A program made the translations under genes and the position numbers. The notes below the pieces were generated by a model. It was given only the letters and a program-made list of their open reading frames with translations, ran no database searches and was not told the origin of the DNA. A DNA stretch of 64,000 nt from Voacanga thouarsii (Eukaryota; Streptophyta; Magnoliopsida; Gentianales; Apocynaceae): contig JANUWF010001824.1 in assembly GCA_026120185.1 (NCBI GenBank), forward strand, positions 1,178,001-1,242,000, read 5' to 3'. Of this stretch, positions 11,500 to 22,755 are shown in pieces. Every line of letters begins with the position of its first letter. Position 1 is the first letter of the stretch.

Positions 11500-11830
11500 G
11501 GAATAAGTATTCTTCCTCCTATCATGCTTTACATGCCTATCGTATTGCCAAGGCCTTCCCAGGAGCAAATAACCCGCTTGTATGGGTACCACATCACATA
11601 GCACATCATTCTTGCATTTTCCCATCTCAAAAGACCCCAAAACTTATTTGTTTACTCTCAATTCCCCGCTATCTTTCAATTATTGCAATTCATAGGGCTT
11701 GGGGTGTTTAATCCATTTCATGTCCAATTCTTCAACTAAGTTTGCACTAATCACATTAGTGCAGCTCCCACTATCCACAATAACACTACAAGAGGTCTTG
11801 TTGATTAGACACCTAGTGTAGAAAATGTTC
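11500..11830 (-). pseudogene. Gypsy-D aspartic protease (broken)
   Basis: This is a retropepsin-type protease. The active-site loop VIVDSGSCTNV is encoded at about 11765-11800 on the minus strand. The downstream part (11520-11620) reads CDVVPIQAGYLLLGRPWQYD, the LGRPW segment typical of gypsy polyproteins. A stop at about 11641-11650 interrupts the frame. Confidence 0.75.
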
Positions 11831-13083
11831 TCTCTTTATTGGTGATCTTGATCTTCAACGGCTTGTGAATTCAATGACCTTCTTGTGACTCCCACCAAAG
11901 TGTATTCTTGACCAACAACTTCTCCTTCATCACTTTCCTCTTCCCCATTTCCCTCTTAGTCTCCGTGGTACATTTTTCCCTCTTTTTCTTCATCGGTAGA
12001 AACCTCACCATAGGGATTAGTATACATCGTTCTCTTACTTGGACACTCATGGGAAGTATGTCCGTATCCAAAGCACTTAAAACACTTGATATCCCTATTC
12101 CTTTGTGGCCTCTCTATGGCTTTTTCCTTATCCTTGTTCCAACATTCCCTAGGTTTCCAATCCTCCCTAGGCTTCCAATCATCTCTAGGTTTTCAACCCT
12201 CCCTTGGTTTGTTAAAGTTCCTTTGAAATGGCTTAGGGGCTTTATCCTTCTTAATTGGCATCTTACTAGTAGTGTTGGGGTTTAGAAGTGGTGGTCTAGT
12301 AAATGTCCTCTTCTTTAATTACCTCTTAATCTTCATAGCGGTATGTATCATATCCTCCAATCATTCGTAGGGGTGCAACTCTACTAAATTAGCAACTTCC
12401 TTATTTAATCCTCCCAAAAACCTTACCCTTGTTGCCCTAGGATCCTCATTGATTTGAGCTCTCATCAATATTACTTCCATCTCTTTGTGGTAATCTTCTA
12501 CACTTTTGTTCCCTTACTTGAGTGATTGGAGTCTTTGGTAAAGATCATTGTAGTAATGGTGTGGTATAAACCTAGCCCTTATCATATTTTTCAACAAATT
12601 CCAACTAGCCACGATTTTTACTCCCATTTGTCTCCTTTGTGCACTAACTTGCTCTCACTAAACCAAGCATACTCCGAAAATCCTAAGATAGCCAACCTCA
12701 CCTTTGACCTTTCATTATAGGTATGACTTTCTAGGAAGATCTCAATCTTACTCTCCCACTTGAAATATACTTCGAGGTCACTCTTGGCATAGAATGTGAG
12801 TACTTTCAATTTAATGTGGTTCAACTCCCTCTCCTCATTATTTCATTCTCTCCTACCTCCTCTATTGCCCCACCATTTATTGTGTTCCTTAAAGGCTTCG
12901 ACTTGTTCCCCCTCATACTATTCATCAACTCCCTCAAACTCTCTTTCTAACCCCCTTAGGTTGTTCTCACTATTCCTTCCTTGACCCTTACCTCGTCCTC
13001 TTCTCATACCAAGTCTTCCCTTTCTTATATGAGCTTATTGGAATCCCTCGATAGAGTGCTTATCTCACTCTTCCCTCTTGTTG
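11831..13083 (-). pseudogene. Gypsy-D gag, C-terminal and central part (broken)
   Basis: This is gag of the gypsy element. The nucleocapsid part encodes a complete CCHC zinc knuckle, CFKCFGYGHTSHEC, at about 12040-12085. The capsid part at 12618-12824 contains AKSDLEVYFKWESKIE and SKVRLAILGFSEYAW, the usual gypsy capsid signature. The region between is basic and repetitive (repeated PRDDWKPREDW-like units at 12140-12200). The N-terminus lies beyond LTR-C, at 16313-16576. Several stops are present. Confidence 0.8.
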
Positions 13084-14482
13084 TGTTTGGTATCTCAGGT
13101 TCGTATCCTATACGACGCAGCGGAAGAATAAAACAAAATACCACCCAGGATCTATATATGTGTGGAAAACAAGACATAAAGATAATAAAGGTAACAACTT
13201 TTTACCTTTGTTTGATCGTTCGAAGAACAAAAATTTCTTCTTCAAGTCAAGGCGCGATCCAGCAATCCTCTTGATCAAACTCCACGAGAGTTGAACGTCC
13301 AACCACTATAATCACAGTGTGTGATTATCTCTAACAGTAATCCATATAGAGAAACACTCAAGCACAAATTTTTTTGTGCTAGCAGAAACACTAAGTGGCG
13401 GCTAGGGTTGTTACACAAGAACAATCGAGAGAGAGAGAGGAGAGAAGGATTTTCTGTGTTGGTTTTTGGTGTCACACCTTTTTAGAGTTTCATGTGTTTC
13501 ATCTATATGTTACACGAAAATACCCTACCAAAATTGAGAATTCTAATCCTATTAGAATTCCCTAATTGTAATTGGAAACATTAAGTTCTCATAATTATAA
13601 TTTGGACCATAAATTATAATTAATTATAATTTGTCCATAACAACTTCTCTTTCTCTCAATTAACTCCACTATGTTATCAAATAACATCTTGAGTATATAA
13701 TCCTCTATTGTATGTGACCTATTAGGTTTCCCAGTCAATTGGTACAGAACATGAATTAATCCAAATGTCTTTGAGATTAATAATTCACAATTAATTAGAA
13801 TTGATCATATTGATTCTAATTAGGATTGGTTTATTAATTTATCAATTAATAAACCCATATTCCTAGATCATGAGCAGTATCTAGTAACACACCATGACCA
13901 CCCAAAAGTCTAGGAAGTCAAGTGGCTTGACATGAGCCCTTCAATAACAAACTTCAATGCAATTAACTCCTTTTACCATACAATATCTCACTCGATTTGG
14001 AGTATGGAATTAGTGCTAACTCCCTCCAAAATTAATTCTGGCTTGAATACAATAGTACTTGTACCAGGAACCTACTACTTTAGAAGTGTATCAATTGGAA
14101 CTATTTCCAATACACATATGCCTTGGCCAAGGACTGCTCGAGTAGTAATTCCTATAAGTGGCCGTGAGATATTCGCCCTACTATTAGGAGTGGTGAATCC
14201 TTTATTGACCATCTCAACTACTTTTGTTTACCTCATAATGTACCCAATATCCATCTCATAGGCGGCCCTCGATCGAGCTCTAGATATTGGAATCAAAGTA
14301 CATGATAAGGGCTAAATTAGTCATAGTTTTCCTAGTTATTTGAGGTTCTTTTGTTATACATTTTATTCAATAACTAGTCGTATTCCTTCATATTTGAGAT
14401 TTTACGTTTGGAAAGGTATTTTGGTCATTATTTTAGATTTTTAGGGTAAAACGAAATAGAAACATCACGAAACAGATTAGAG

Positions 14483-14710
14483 ATGGCGCCGGCTGGGACA
14501 GAGGAACCGGTGTTGGCATGCACTGATTGCGCAAACTTCAAGGCAACAAAAATTGGTAAAATAGAGTTGAACAGAGTGGAACTGGCATCGGCTGTACTCT
14601 GGACAACATTGTGCGAAATTAAGAAAAAAAATCGACAAACAATTAGAGAAACAGAACACAACCGGTGCCGGCTCCAAGAACCAAGACGGCATCAGCTATG
14701 CCCTGAAGTT
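14483..14710. repeat. GC-rich cassette in LTR-E
   Basis: This is a GC-rich stretch in otherwise AT-rich LTR sequence, with several variants of GGCGCCGGCT, ACCGGTGCCGGCT and GGCATCAGCT. Similar units occur in the unrelated Gypsy-D LTRs (8105-8215, 18070-18190, 20545-20670). The plus-strand open frame at 14483-14833 is not conserved in LTR-G and is not called as a gene. Confidence 0.6.
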
Positions 14711-14824
14711 AAGGTAGTGCTTGATTTTTCTACGCGGTTTTTGGTAATCTGTGGAGTTTTAGTACTTTTCAACTTCTACTCGGCCAAGAACATTACACCA
14801 ACAAGTTTAGACACTTCCCAAGCT

Positions 14825-14832
14825 TATAAATA
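14825..14832 (+). promoter_or_regulatory. Candidate TATA box of LTR-E
   Basis: TATAAATA lies in a GC-flanked context about 520 bp into the LTR. It is followed by repeated purine-rich sequence, as expected for the start of an LTR R region. LTR-G has TATATAAAG in the same relative position (about 19783-19791). Confidence 0.55.
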
Positions 14833-15129
14833 GATGGAAAACACAAGGGAAAGAGGGGAGAATTCATTGATCATCATAGAAAATCACTCTAATCAATGGA
14901 GGAATTCTTCAATTCAAGGAGGGTTGTGCAGGAAGGTCTTCAAAGAAAGAAGAAGGAGATTTGTCTATGAGTGTTTTCTTTTACTTTATTTTTTTTTCTT
15001 GAACAATGATGTATTAATTATTTTATTGTAATTCAAAATTGTTTTAGGTATTCATGATTTTTAAAGTTATTTGATCTTTTGATTAATTAATTATTTTTCA
15101 TGGTATTCAATTACTTGGGCATATTACGA

Positions 15130-15420
15130 AATTAATTGCTTGTTTCTTTTCATTAGCTTGCTAGACCAAAGAGGTTGATGGTAGTTTCAATTGATTAATT
15201 TCATATTTATTGGCTGTTAACTTGCTAGACCAAAGAGGTTAATTGTTGAGGATTAGTTAATTAAAGGTTAATTAATGTTTGCTAGACCAAGGATTCATTG
15301 ATTAATTTCATGCTTTAAATTTGCCAGACCAAGGAAATTTAATTAAGGATTGTGTTTAATACGTCTTTTAGGTGAATTAGTTGAGATAGACCAAGTGATG
15401 GTAATTTATCTAGAGGATAG
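15130..15420 (+). repeat. Degenerate short repeats in LTR-E
   Basis: Repeated units of the form TTGCTAGACCAAAGAGGTTAA / TTGCCAGACCAAGGA occur about five times with variable spacing. LTR-G and the Athila-array LTRs have homologous but diverged units (TTGCTTGCAAAAGAGGTTAA). The function is unknown; it is a shared architectural feature of this LTR group. Confidence 0.6.
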
Positions 15421-16312
15421 TGTTTCATGGATTGACCATCGAAGTGAATCTACCTTCATCCTTCATGATGCCAAGAGAATAATTGGTTATGATAATGGTT
15501 GGATACTTTAAGATCATGTTTGTCTAAACAATGGCTTGAGTTACATAATTCTCTATCCTTGACACGTATATATTTTTATTTTTATTTTATTTATTTTTTA
15601 CTTTGTTGAGTTGGTTAAACAATGAAAGAAAAGTGATTAATGTCTACTTGGTCCTGGAGGATCGACACTCGTTTGAACCCTATGTTATGTTAATGATGAA
15701 TACGCTTGCTCATATGTATAATTTGGGGTTAACGGTTTAATTTAAATTTGATTGGGAATGTGCTTATTTTTATATGATTTTTGATACCCAAATCCATACG
15801 CATCAGTACAATACTCAGTAAACTAAGTACCTTGGAGATCTCAAGTCTAAAGATATTTGCACATTTGCTATATTAAGATTATATCACTGGCACTAAATAG
15901 TTATCCATGTGATTATCGCAAAGTTAGGTCTTCCAATGAACTTGTTCCATTAACAAGCATCCATATTTTAACTTTGAGTATCTCAATACTCACGGATATG
16001 AGAACCACTGTCTGATCAAATCAGGAAGTCTAACACATGCTAGTCTTAATGCATTAATAATGTCCTGTCTCATTAATACTATGACTAGAGACTATTTAAG
16101 TACTAACATTATACAATGTAGTAGGAATCTCATATCATGATCTCTATCATGATTTCCTTAACACAGTGTTGTACTGGGGACTTTATCGAATAATTATATT
16201 ACTTAAAAGTAAACAAAAGAAACTGTAAGATAAATAATGCCTTTTATTAAAATAAAATGTGTCATATACAATATATAAGTAATTGCCTCGAGGGCATAAC
16301 ACTAACATTTTG

Positions 16313-16576
16313 AGCATTTAATGAAGGAGTATGGGCATCACCATCCCTCATCCTAGGGCTAGGTATTTCAAATCGCTCTTGGCCTCTCCTTTGTATGATA
16401 GTTGAAGATTACCTAAGATGATTTATCAATTCCCTTGTCATGTTTTGAAACTCACTTTACATAGTCCTCATCATAGCTTGGAAGTTATCACACAAAACCC
16501 TAGCATCAATTTGTCCTTCTTGAGGTCTACTAGGTCCACTTGGATTAGGCCTAGAGATCTCTTGATCATGGGCCAT
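16313..16576 (-). pseudogene. Gypsy-D gag, N-terminal part
   Basis: The minus strand starts with ATG at 16576 (MAHDQEISRPNPSGPSRPQ). The sequence is proline- and polar-rich and leads to a region with FQAMMRTM. It continues across LTR-C into 13083 and the capsid part. A stop within this exon-like piece shows that it was dead or decayed after insertion. This start was chosen because it is the first ATG after the leader and precedes gag-like composition. Confidence 0.65.
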
Positions 16577-17440
16577 GGTGATAGAATATTTACTTATTTA
16601 TACTTGCAAAACAAAGAGATTAGAAAGAAAAATAGATCCTCACTTCGCTTCCATATGTGTTGGCTCTCAAAGGTTGGTCACTCCACGCTCGTGTTTACTC
16701 TCTTAGGCTCTTTTAGTAATAGGCTCACGCTCTTGCCTTTTTCTCAATACTCAAGCCTTCTTGTTCAATCCCAATTCTCCCCAATAACTAAAGATTTAGT
16801 CCAACTTAGTGAATCACACAAATCAATAGATTTTCCCAATTAGGGAGTCTTAGGGGAATTTCAACAAATAGTTGTTGGGCACCTCAAGCAAACAAGTTTT
16901 AATCAAGAATTTTAAGAAATGTTGACTCAATCAACACAAGAGCAAACACTTAGACACATAAGGAAACACTTCTAACCAAGAAACAAATAAGAGTTAGCAA
17001 GAACAAAGATAGAACTAGGATTATAAAGAACAAGATGATTACAAGTGTGCACTAGTAAAGTTGAGTTCAATGAGCATGGAATTCAACAATAGAGTGATAT
17101 ACTAAGTCCTAATATCCTATGGAATGAAAATTAAGAATTAAAGTTCCCAACTATAGCCAAAAGCATTCTCATGGAACATTTATCAAACACCTTGGCTGCA
17201 ATTCTGCCACTTAAGAACAACCAACATTTTCACCCATATTCAAGCCAATTTTCACCACAAACATAAGAAAAATTTGTTTCCAAGGATTATATTAACATCA
17301 AGAAGAAATTTTCCCAATGAAAATTCAAGGTATAACAAAGACCTTTTTAGAGCATATTTTTTAGAGCATATTTTTTAGTTACGGGATTTTTCTTATTTTT
17401 CTTCAACTTTGTAAAGCTTCTTTTCTTGCTTCCAAGCTTT
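16577..17440 (-). repeat. Gypsy-D untranslated leader
   Basis: This is AT-rich sequence between gag and the primer-binding site. It contains no conserved frame and no recognisable domain. The plus-strand open frame 16418-16843 overlaps gag and leader antisense and is not supported. Its boundaries come from the gag start and the primer-binding site. Confidence 0.6.
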
Positions 17441-17456
17441 GCATACTCTGATACCA
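17441..17456 (-). other. Primer-binding site of Gypsy-D (initiator tRNA-Met)
   Basis: The minus strand reads TGGTATCAGAGTATGC. Its first 11 bases fit the 3' end complement of initiator tRNA-Met. It lies nine bases inside the LTR at 17466. Confidence 0.85.
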
Positions 17457-17465
17457 AAAACTCTT

Positions 17466-18475
17466 TGATATGATCTTAAGTGGGCTTTTCTTGGTGATGT
17501 GGATGGTTTAATTGATCATGAGTTCAGCTCTTCCCATGGGACCAAAAAAATAAATTTATTAAGACAAAAAGGAGAAATTAAACTAACAACCTACCCTTTA
17601 TCAAACACTTAAAGAATTAGGCTTCAAAGACCCTCAAGAATAGTAGAAAATTCTACTATAATCTCACCTCAATATCCTTGAAGCAACAAAGGCAAACAAG
17701 AACAAAAGAATAGAGAAAATAGGCACCTAAGTAAGAGAATTCAAATAAACCTTAGAAGAGCAAAGAAACTAAGACCCATTGAAAGAAACCACATTGGATT
17801 ATCTAAAAGATTTTATAGACTCATTCATAAGGAGGACTAAGCCTTAAGCATGGTCTTGCATAAGATGAATAAGGAGGCTAGGGCCTCTCAAGATTCTCTC
17901 TTCAAATTTGAATAAAGTGTGTGAATTGTCATGTCAAATGACTAAAAGTTATATTTATACTACCCAAACCCTAGCTAAGTGATCCCTGAGATTCTACGAC
18001 AATTTAGGGCCTTAATAGGTCTTTACAAAACATTTAAAATGCTGAAAAATTGGAAAAAACATAAAAAACGCGGGGCAGTCGACAGGCTGGAGCCAGCGCC
18101 GGCTAGGGCCTCTACCGCCAGTATCGGTTGCACGCTGTTCTTTGGGCCGTCGGTGCAGGTTGAAGCTGGTGCCGGTTAGGCTACTTGGGCAGGCACCGAT
18201 TGTCCACTGGAAGGCCATCTTTTGGTCAAATTTCATCCGTCTTTATTGCCGGCTTGAGTTCTTGTTAGGGTCCTTCTTCGATAGTCATCAAAATTAGCTC
18301 TTGGCTAGCTTCCTCAACCTTCCAACCCTATTCCATCCTCAGGCATGGTTTTATGAAGAATTAAAACTCATCTTGAAGCTTCTTAGTCCTAGATTTTGTC
18401 ATCGGTCCTTGTCCTTGCAAGGTCATGCCTCTATCTCATTAATCTTGTCCTCCATGATGAAGTGGAGTCTCATTA
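17466..18475 (-). repeat. Gypsy-D 5' LTR
   Basis: This 1,010-bp LTR starts TGATATGATC and ends CTCATTA (consensus CATCA), then TSD TAGGT. It matches 7498-8496 throughout, with many substitutions and small indels, so this is an old insertion. The GC-rich cassette at 18065-18190 differs in detail from the one in the 3' LTR. Confidence 0.9.
17951..17962 (-). promoter_or_regulatory. Candidate TATA box of the Gypsy-D 5' LTR
   Basis: The minus strand reads GTATAAATATAAC. The same box is conserved in the 3' LTR (7985-7993) and in solo LTR-I (about 20417-20426), which supports a function in transcription of the element. Confidence 0.55.
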
Positions 18476-19320
18476 TAGGTACTAACTTGGAAGACACCAA
18501 GTTTAAAATATATGCCGTTGTTTCCAAGGTAAATACCTAAAAAGTCACCAGAAGAGTAGCATGAGACATCTTACTTCGGACCATTTTCATCAATATCCTA
18601 TTCTTTCTTTAGGCTACTCCGTTCTGCTGGGGAGTTCTCGACGCAGATAGTTGGAATATTATCCCATGATATACTATGTAGTCCTTGAATTCACCAAGGA
18701 GGTATTCTCTATCACGATCTGATCGTAAAATCTTAATTAGTTTACCTGTCTGATGCTTCATTTCAGCCTTAAACTTTTTGAACTTATCAAAAGTGTTAGA
18801 CTTACGTCTTAACAGGTAAATATAACCATACATAGTACATTCATCCATGAAGGTGATAAAGTATTCAAACTCCCCTCTTGTTGGTATAGACAAAGGACTA
18901 CACACATCAGTATGAACAAGACTCAATATCTTCTTGGCCCTATCCGCCTTTTGGGTAAACAACCTTTTGGTCATTTTTCCTATAAGATAAGATTCACACT
19001 GAGGCTAACTTTCGAATATCAATAAGCCCAAAGGCCCATCATGAATTAACCTCTGAATCCTACTTGAGTTAATATAACCAAATCTTAGATGCTAAAGATA
19101 TAAGTCATTGACATTAGTCTTTCTCTTCCTATTTTAAGGTTCAGATTGAATGTTATTTAATTAATTGTTAAGAATAGGTTTCCATACATGTGCCTAGTAC
19201 ATAAAACTTTCCTATTTCTACTGATAGTTATACCAGAATAGAAAGAAACAAAAGATTTTGTATCTGAAACCAAATTCTATCTAAAACTAGGTACAAATAT
19301 AATATCCTTCAAAATAACTA
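18476..19320 (-). pseudogene. Copia-A2 integrase fragment, right of Gypsy-D
   Basis: This is a copia integrase fragment homologous to 57790-58640 of Copia-B. The open part (18609-18974) includes the first catalytic Asp (SLVHTDVCSPL), the second (LRSDRDREYLLGEF) and QQNGVA. The frame then meets TAA at 18609-18611, exactly where the catalytic Glu codon belongs. Further right, the GAG-pre region (19000-19130) is broken, and the sequence ends at about 19320 where it abuts an Athila 3' tail. Gag, RT and LTRs of this copy are absent. Confidence 0.82.
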
Positions 19321-19383
19321 TTTCTACTGATAGTTTCTAATTCTTGTTTACTTGAGGACAAGCAAAGCTTAAGAGTGGGGGAA
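19321..19383 (+). repeat. Athila-type internal 3' end with polypurine tract
   Basis: The short segment GAGGACAAGCAAAGCTTAAG then AGTGGGGGAA matches the end of the Athila-array internal region (49722-49757). It leads directly into an LTR starting TGTAATAGGGGC. All internal sequence left of it has been lost at the junction with Copia-A2. Confidence 0.75.
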
Positions 19384-21835
19384 TGTAATAGGGGCTAAAT
19401 TCACCTATATTTTCTTACTTATTTAAGGATATTATGTGATACTTTTTATGTAATAACTAGTCATATTCCTTTTCATTTGATATTTTACCTTTGGAAAGGT
19501 ATTTTGATGATTCTATACAAAATTGGACGAAAAACAAAGTAAAACTGTTGGCCGCAGAGAGCACAGCTAGCGTACAGAGCAATACCGGAGTCAGCCCTTC
19601 ATTGGAAAAATGGTGCTGGCACGGAAGCATGACCAGCATCGACCTAAGGTGGAGGGTTTTCTTTTCCAAGTAAATTTTGGCAATTTCAGTTGAATTCTTT
19701 TGGGAACTCTTTCAACTACAGGAAAGGACTCTTGTTGGCATTTTTGGGAATTAGAACTCCAATAAATACAAGAGAATAACATTATATAAAGTAGTTTTCA
19801 ATTCTTCAATGTAATATCTTCAGAAAACTCCTAGAGAAACCCTAAGGTTTAGGAGAATCAAGGAGAATTCTTAGAGAAGAAGCGGAGGTTACTCAAAAGG
19901 TTTCAAGGAAAAAAAAAGAGGCTTACTTGTTGATATGATCTTGAGTGGGCTTTTTCTTGGTGTTGTGGGTGGTTTAGTTAGTTATGAGTTCAGCTCATCC
20001 CAAGGGACTGAAGCAGTGAATTTCTTGAGACAAAAAGAAGAAAATTAAACTAACAACCTACCTCTATCAAACCCTTGAAGAACTAGGCTTCAAAGACCCT
20101 CAAGAATAGTAGAAAGTTATACTATAATCTCACCCTAATATCCTTGAAGTAATAAAGGCAAATAAGAACAAATAGAATAGAGAAAACAGGCACCCAAGTA
20201 ATGGAATTTAAACAAACCTTAGAAAAGTAAAGTAACTATGACCCATTTGAAAGAAACCACATTGGATTATCCAAAGAATTTTACAGACTCATTTATAAGG
20301 AGGACTAACCCTTAAGCATGGTCTTGAACAAGATGAACAAGGAGGCTAGGGCCTCTCAAGACTCTCTCTTCAAATTTGAATAAAGTGTGTGAATTATATT
20401 GTCAAATCATTAAAAATTGTATTTATACTACCCTAACCCTAGATAAGTAATCCTTGAAGTTCTATTACAATTTAGGGTCTTAATAGGTCTTTACAAAACA
20501 TTTAAAATGGAGGAAAACTAGAGAAAACATAAAAAACGAGGGGCAGCGGACAAGCTAGAGCCGGCGCCGGCTAGGGCTTCTACAGCCGGTGCTAGTTGGG
20601 CACTATTCTTCGGGCCGTTGGTGCAAGTTGTAGCCGGCGCCAATTAGGCTACTTGGGCTAGCACCGGTTGTCCTCTGGAAGGCCACCTTTTGTTCAAATT
20701 TCGTCCGCCTTTGTTGTCGGTTTGAGTTCTTGTTGGTGTTCTTCTTCGATAGTCATCAAAATGAGTTCTTGGCTAGCTTCCTTAACTTTCCAACTTTCTT
20801 CCATCCTCAAGCATAGTTTTATAAGAAATTGAAAATCATCTTGAAGCTTCTTAGTCTCAGATCTTATCATCTGTCCTTGTCCTTGCACGGTCACGCCTCC
20901 CCCTCCTTGCTCTTGACTTCCATGATGAAGTGGACTCTCATCACTTATCTATGAGTGATTTCTTTTTCTCTTCTTTGTAATTTATTGACAATTTGAGATT
21001 AATGTTTTAATTATCTTTAGATGATGTTCTTTTGGATTCATGATTTTCTATTGATTTTAGTTCTTTGATCAATTGATTATTGTTCTTAGTATTTAATTAC
21101 TTTTTTTTAATTAAGGAATTAATTGATTGATTCTTCTTATTAACTTATTTGGAAAAGAGGCTAATTGTAGTTTCAATTTAATTAATTTCATATTTATTAT
21201 CTCCTAACTTACCTGAAAAAGGGGTTAATTATTAAAAACTTGGGTAATCAAAGTTTAGTTGGTGATTGCTAGAACATGGATTCATTGAATAATTTCACAC
21301 TTTAAATCAGCTAGAATATAGGGATTTGTGTAAGGATAGACTATAATGCATCTTTTAGGTAAATTGGTTGAGATAGAATATATTCACTAATTTAACTAGA
21401 AGATAGTGATTTCAAAGATTGCAAACGAAGTTGGTCTACTTTAATCATTCATTATGACAAGATAATAATTAATTGAGAGAATATCTAGTTAATCATTATT
21501 CTGTATTTAAGGATTTCTATCTATTTACATGTATTTTCTCCTTGTTCTAACTCCTTGATTATTCTTGTGACTTTTCTTGTGTGTCTTAACCTTTTCTCTA
21601 GTATATTAGGTTAGTTTTTTATTTATCTTTTCTTATTTTATTGGCTAAACAATAAAAATTTAGGTAAAGTAAGGTGAGAGCATAAGTTCCTGTGGATTCA
21701 ATACTTGCTATTCCCTATCCTATATGATGGGTATACTTGCCCGTATGTGTAGTTTTAGTGATTAGTATTTTAATTAAAGCTTGATTGATTTTGGACTTTG
21801 TTGATAATATTTTCTAAACTAAAAAACATGCATCA
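19384..21835 (+). mobile_element. LTR-G: Athila-type 3' LTR, interrupted by LTR-I
   Basis: The LTR starts TGTAATAGGGGCTAAATT after a polypurine tract and ends CATGCATCA. It is about 1.43 kb without the inserted LTR-I. Its layout parallels LTR-E and the array LTRs: TATATAAAG box, TTGAGATAGAATATATTCACTAAT-like region, and GTATACTTGCCCGTATGTGTAG near the end. No primer-binding site or internal region follows at 21836, so it is a 3' LTR or a truncated copy. Confidence 0.8.
19931..20943 (-). mobile_element. LTR-I: solo LTR of the Gypsy-D family
   Basis: This 1,013-bp copy starts TGATATGATCTTGAG and ends ACTCTCATCA, matching both Gypsy-D LTRs. The flanks CTTGT (19926-19930) and CTTAT (20944-20948) are a TSD with one change. 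LTR-E, which lacks this insertion, reads TTTGTCTATGAGT across the equivalent site. It carries its own GC-rich cassette at 20545-20670. Confidence 0.9.
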
Positions 21836-22755
21836 CTCACACACTCTCAAGTTGTGGGATCTCTAATCCCTAAATTCAATTAATCAGTTGCTCTACCTAA
21901 TCTACCCAACCCAATGATGCATTAATCACCACACATAATCCCCAATCATCTGGAAGCCACAAAATCTCTATCTCTAGGTAATCTCATAAACCCTTTAGTT
22001 GTTAGCCCTAATCTCTAACCTCTCTCTTTGGTTAATTGAAGATGACACATACTAAGTTAGCTAAGTGGGTGTTCCAATATTAACCCTATCTCTTGAAATC
22101 ATTAATGTAGAACAAAATAATTATAGTTATTCAACTAAAACCCAACTCATCCAAAATAACTCAACAAGCACAAATAACCAAATAGCATAAAGTAAAAAAT
22201 ATAGATCAAAGGAAAATACATCATCACAAGGTATAAAAATAGAGTGTAAGCCTTCATTATGATTAAAAATCAAATCTTAGCACAGAAATGGCAAAGCCAT
22301 GTTACAAAAAGGAAGAAAAGAAAAATCAATGACAAGCCATCTTCTTCCTCTTCTTGAGATCTCCTTGCAACCTTCTCTTCTTTGTCATTGATTTCCTTGA
22401 TCTTCCTCTGGCTCTTGTGTACAAACTCACTCCTTTAGGATTCTTGGTAAAAACCCTAAGTCGTCTCCTTTTGTTTTGAAGGTATAAGGTGGCATTTATA
22501 GCTAAAAAGTCATGGGGCTTCAACATGACACTGAACAGTATATATTTTTTGCATGTAGATGGCCTAGGGATGTTAACTTCCCTATGCCGCCATTTCTTCC
22601 AAAGAGAAGGTGGCCTAGGGAAGTTGGACATCCTTATGCTGCCAGGCTAGGGCTGCTAAGGTTCTAGAAAAATAGTAGTAATGAAGACCATCGAGTTGCC
22701 TACAGAAGTTGTACTTCCATGGGCAGACAAGATTCTGGAATTTTTAGGTAACTTC
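21836..22755 (-). repeat. LTR-K remnant, left part
   Basis: This is AT-rich sequence without a supported gene. Read on the minus strand it looks like an LTR: a TATAAATGCC box at about 22494-22503 and repeated GGCATAGGGAAGTT / GGCCTAGGG units at 22555-22650. It continues after LTR-H at 24677. No partner LTR or TSD was found, so the family is unknown. The open frames 22326-22631 and 22656-22847 lack recognisable domains. Confidence 0.5.

Larger units (their letters stand above)
14303..15805 (+). mobile_element. LTR-E: Athila-like solo LTR inside LTR-C
   Basis: This 1,503-bp LTR starts TGATAAGGGCTAAATT and ends CATACGCATCA. It is bounded by a perfect TSD, GTACA (14298-14302 and 15806-15810). 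The removed target joins exactly as in related LTR copies. It resembles LTR-G and the Athila-array LTRs in overall order: a GC-rich patch, a TATA box, a series of TTGCTAGACCAAAGAGGTTAA-like units, then a GCTTGCTCATATGTATAAT-like segment near the end. Confidence 0.9.
13084..16307 (-). mobile_element. LTR-C: Angela-like copia solo LTR, interrupted by LTR-E
   Basis: On the minus strand it starts TGTTAGTGTTATGCCC and ends in GATACCAAACA, matching LTR-A (41922-45353) and LTR-F (52816 onward). The TGTTAG...ATGCCCT.GAGGCAAT start is typical of Angela-type copia LTRs. Flanking bases TGTTG (13079-13083) and TTTTG (16308-16312) fit a 5-bp TSD with one change. Only a single LTR is present, so it is a solo LTR, about 1.7 kb without the inserted LTR-E. 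It splits Gypsy-D gag. Confidence 0.85.
7498..18475 (-). mobile_element. Gypsy-D, Ty3/gypsy retrotransposon (decayed, with nested insertions)
   Basis: This is a full-span minus-strand Ty3/gypsy element of 10,978 bp including nested LTR-C (3.2 kb). It has two LTRs of about 1 kb, a primer-binding site, a polypurine tract, and the order gag-protease-RT-RNase H-integrase. The flanking TSD is TAGGT on both sides. The pol style (LGRPW protease segment, YEWLVM and YFDD in RT, initiator tRNA-Met primer site, no visible chromodomain, pol frame running into the 3' LTR) resembles CRM-type chromoviruses, but this clade call is an inference. All genes carry stops or frameshifts. Confidence 0.9.

Noticed and set aside
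14483..14833. 116-codon plus-strand open frame in LTR-E
   Set aside because: It spans the GC-rich cassette, which has no conserved frame in the related LTR-G.
15130..15420. CRISPR-like array of spaced repeats
   Set aside because: The repeats are degenerate, irregularly spaced and shared with other LTRs of the same group; the genome is plant.
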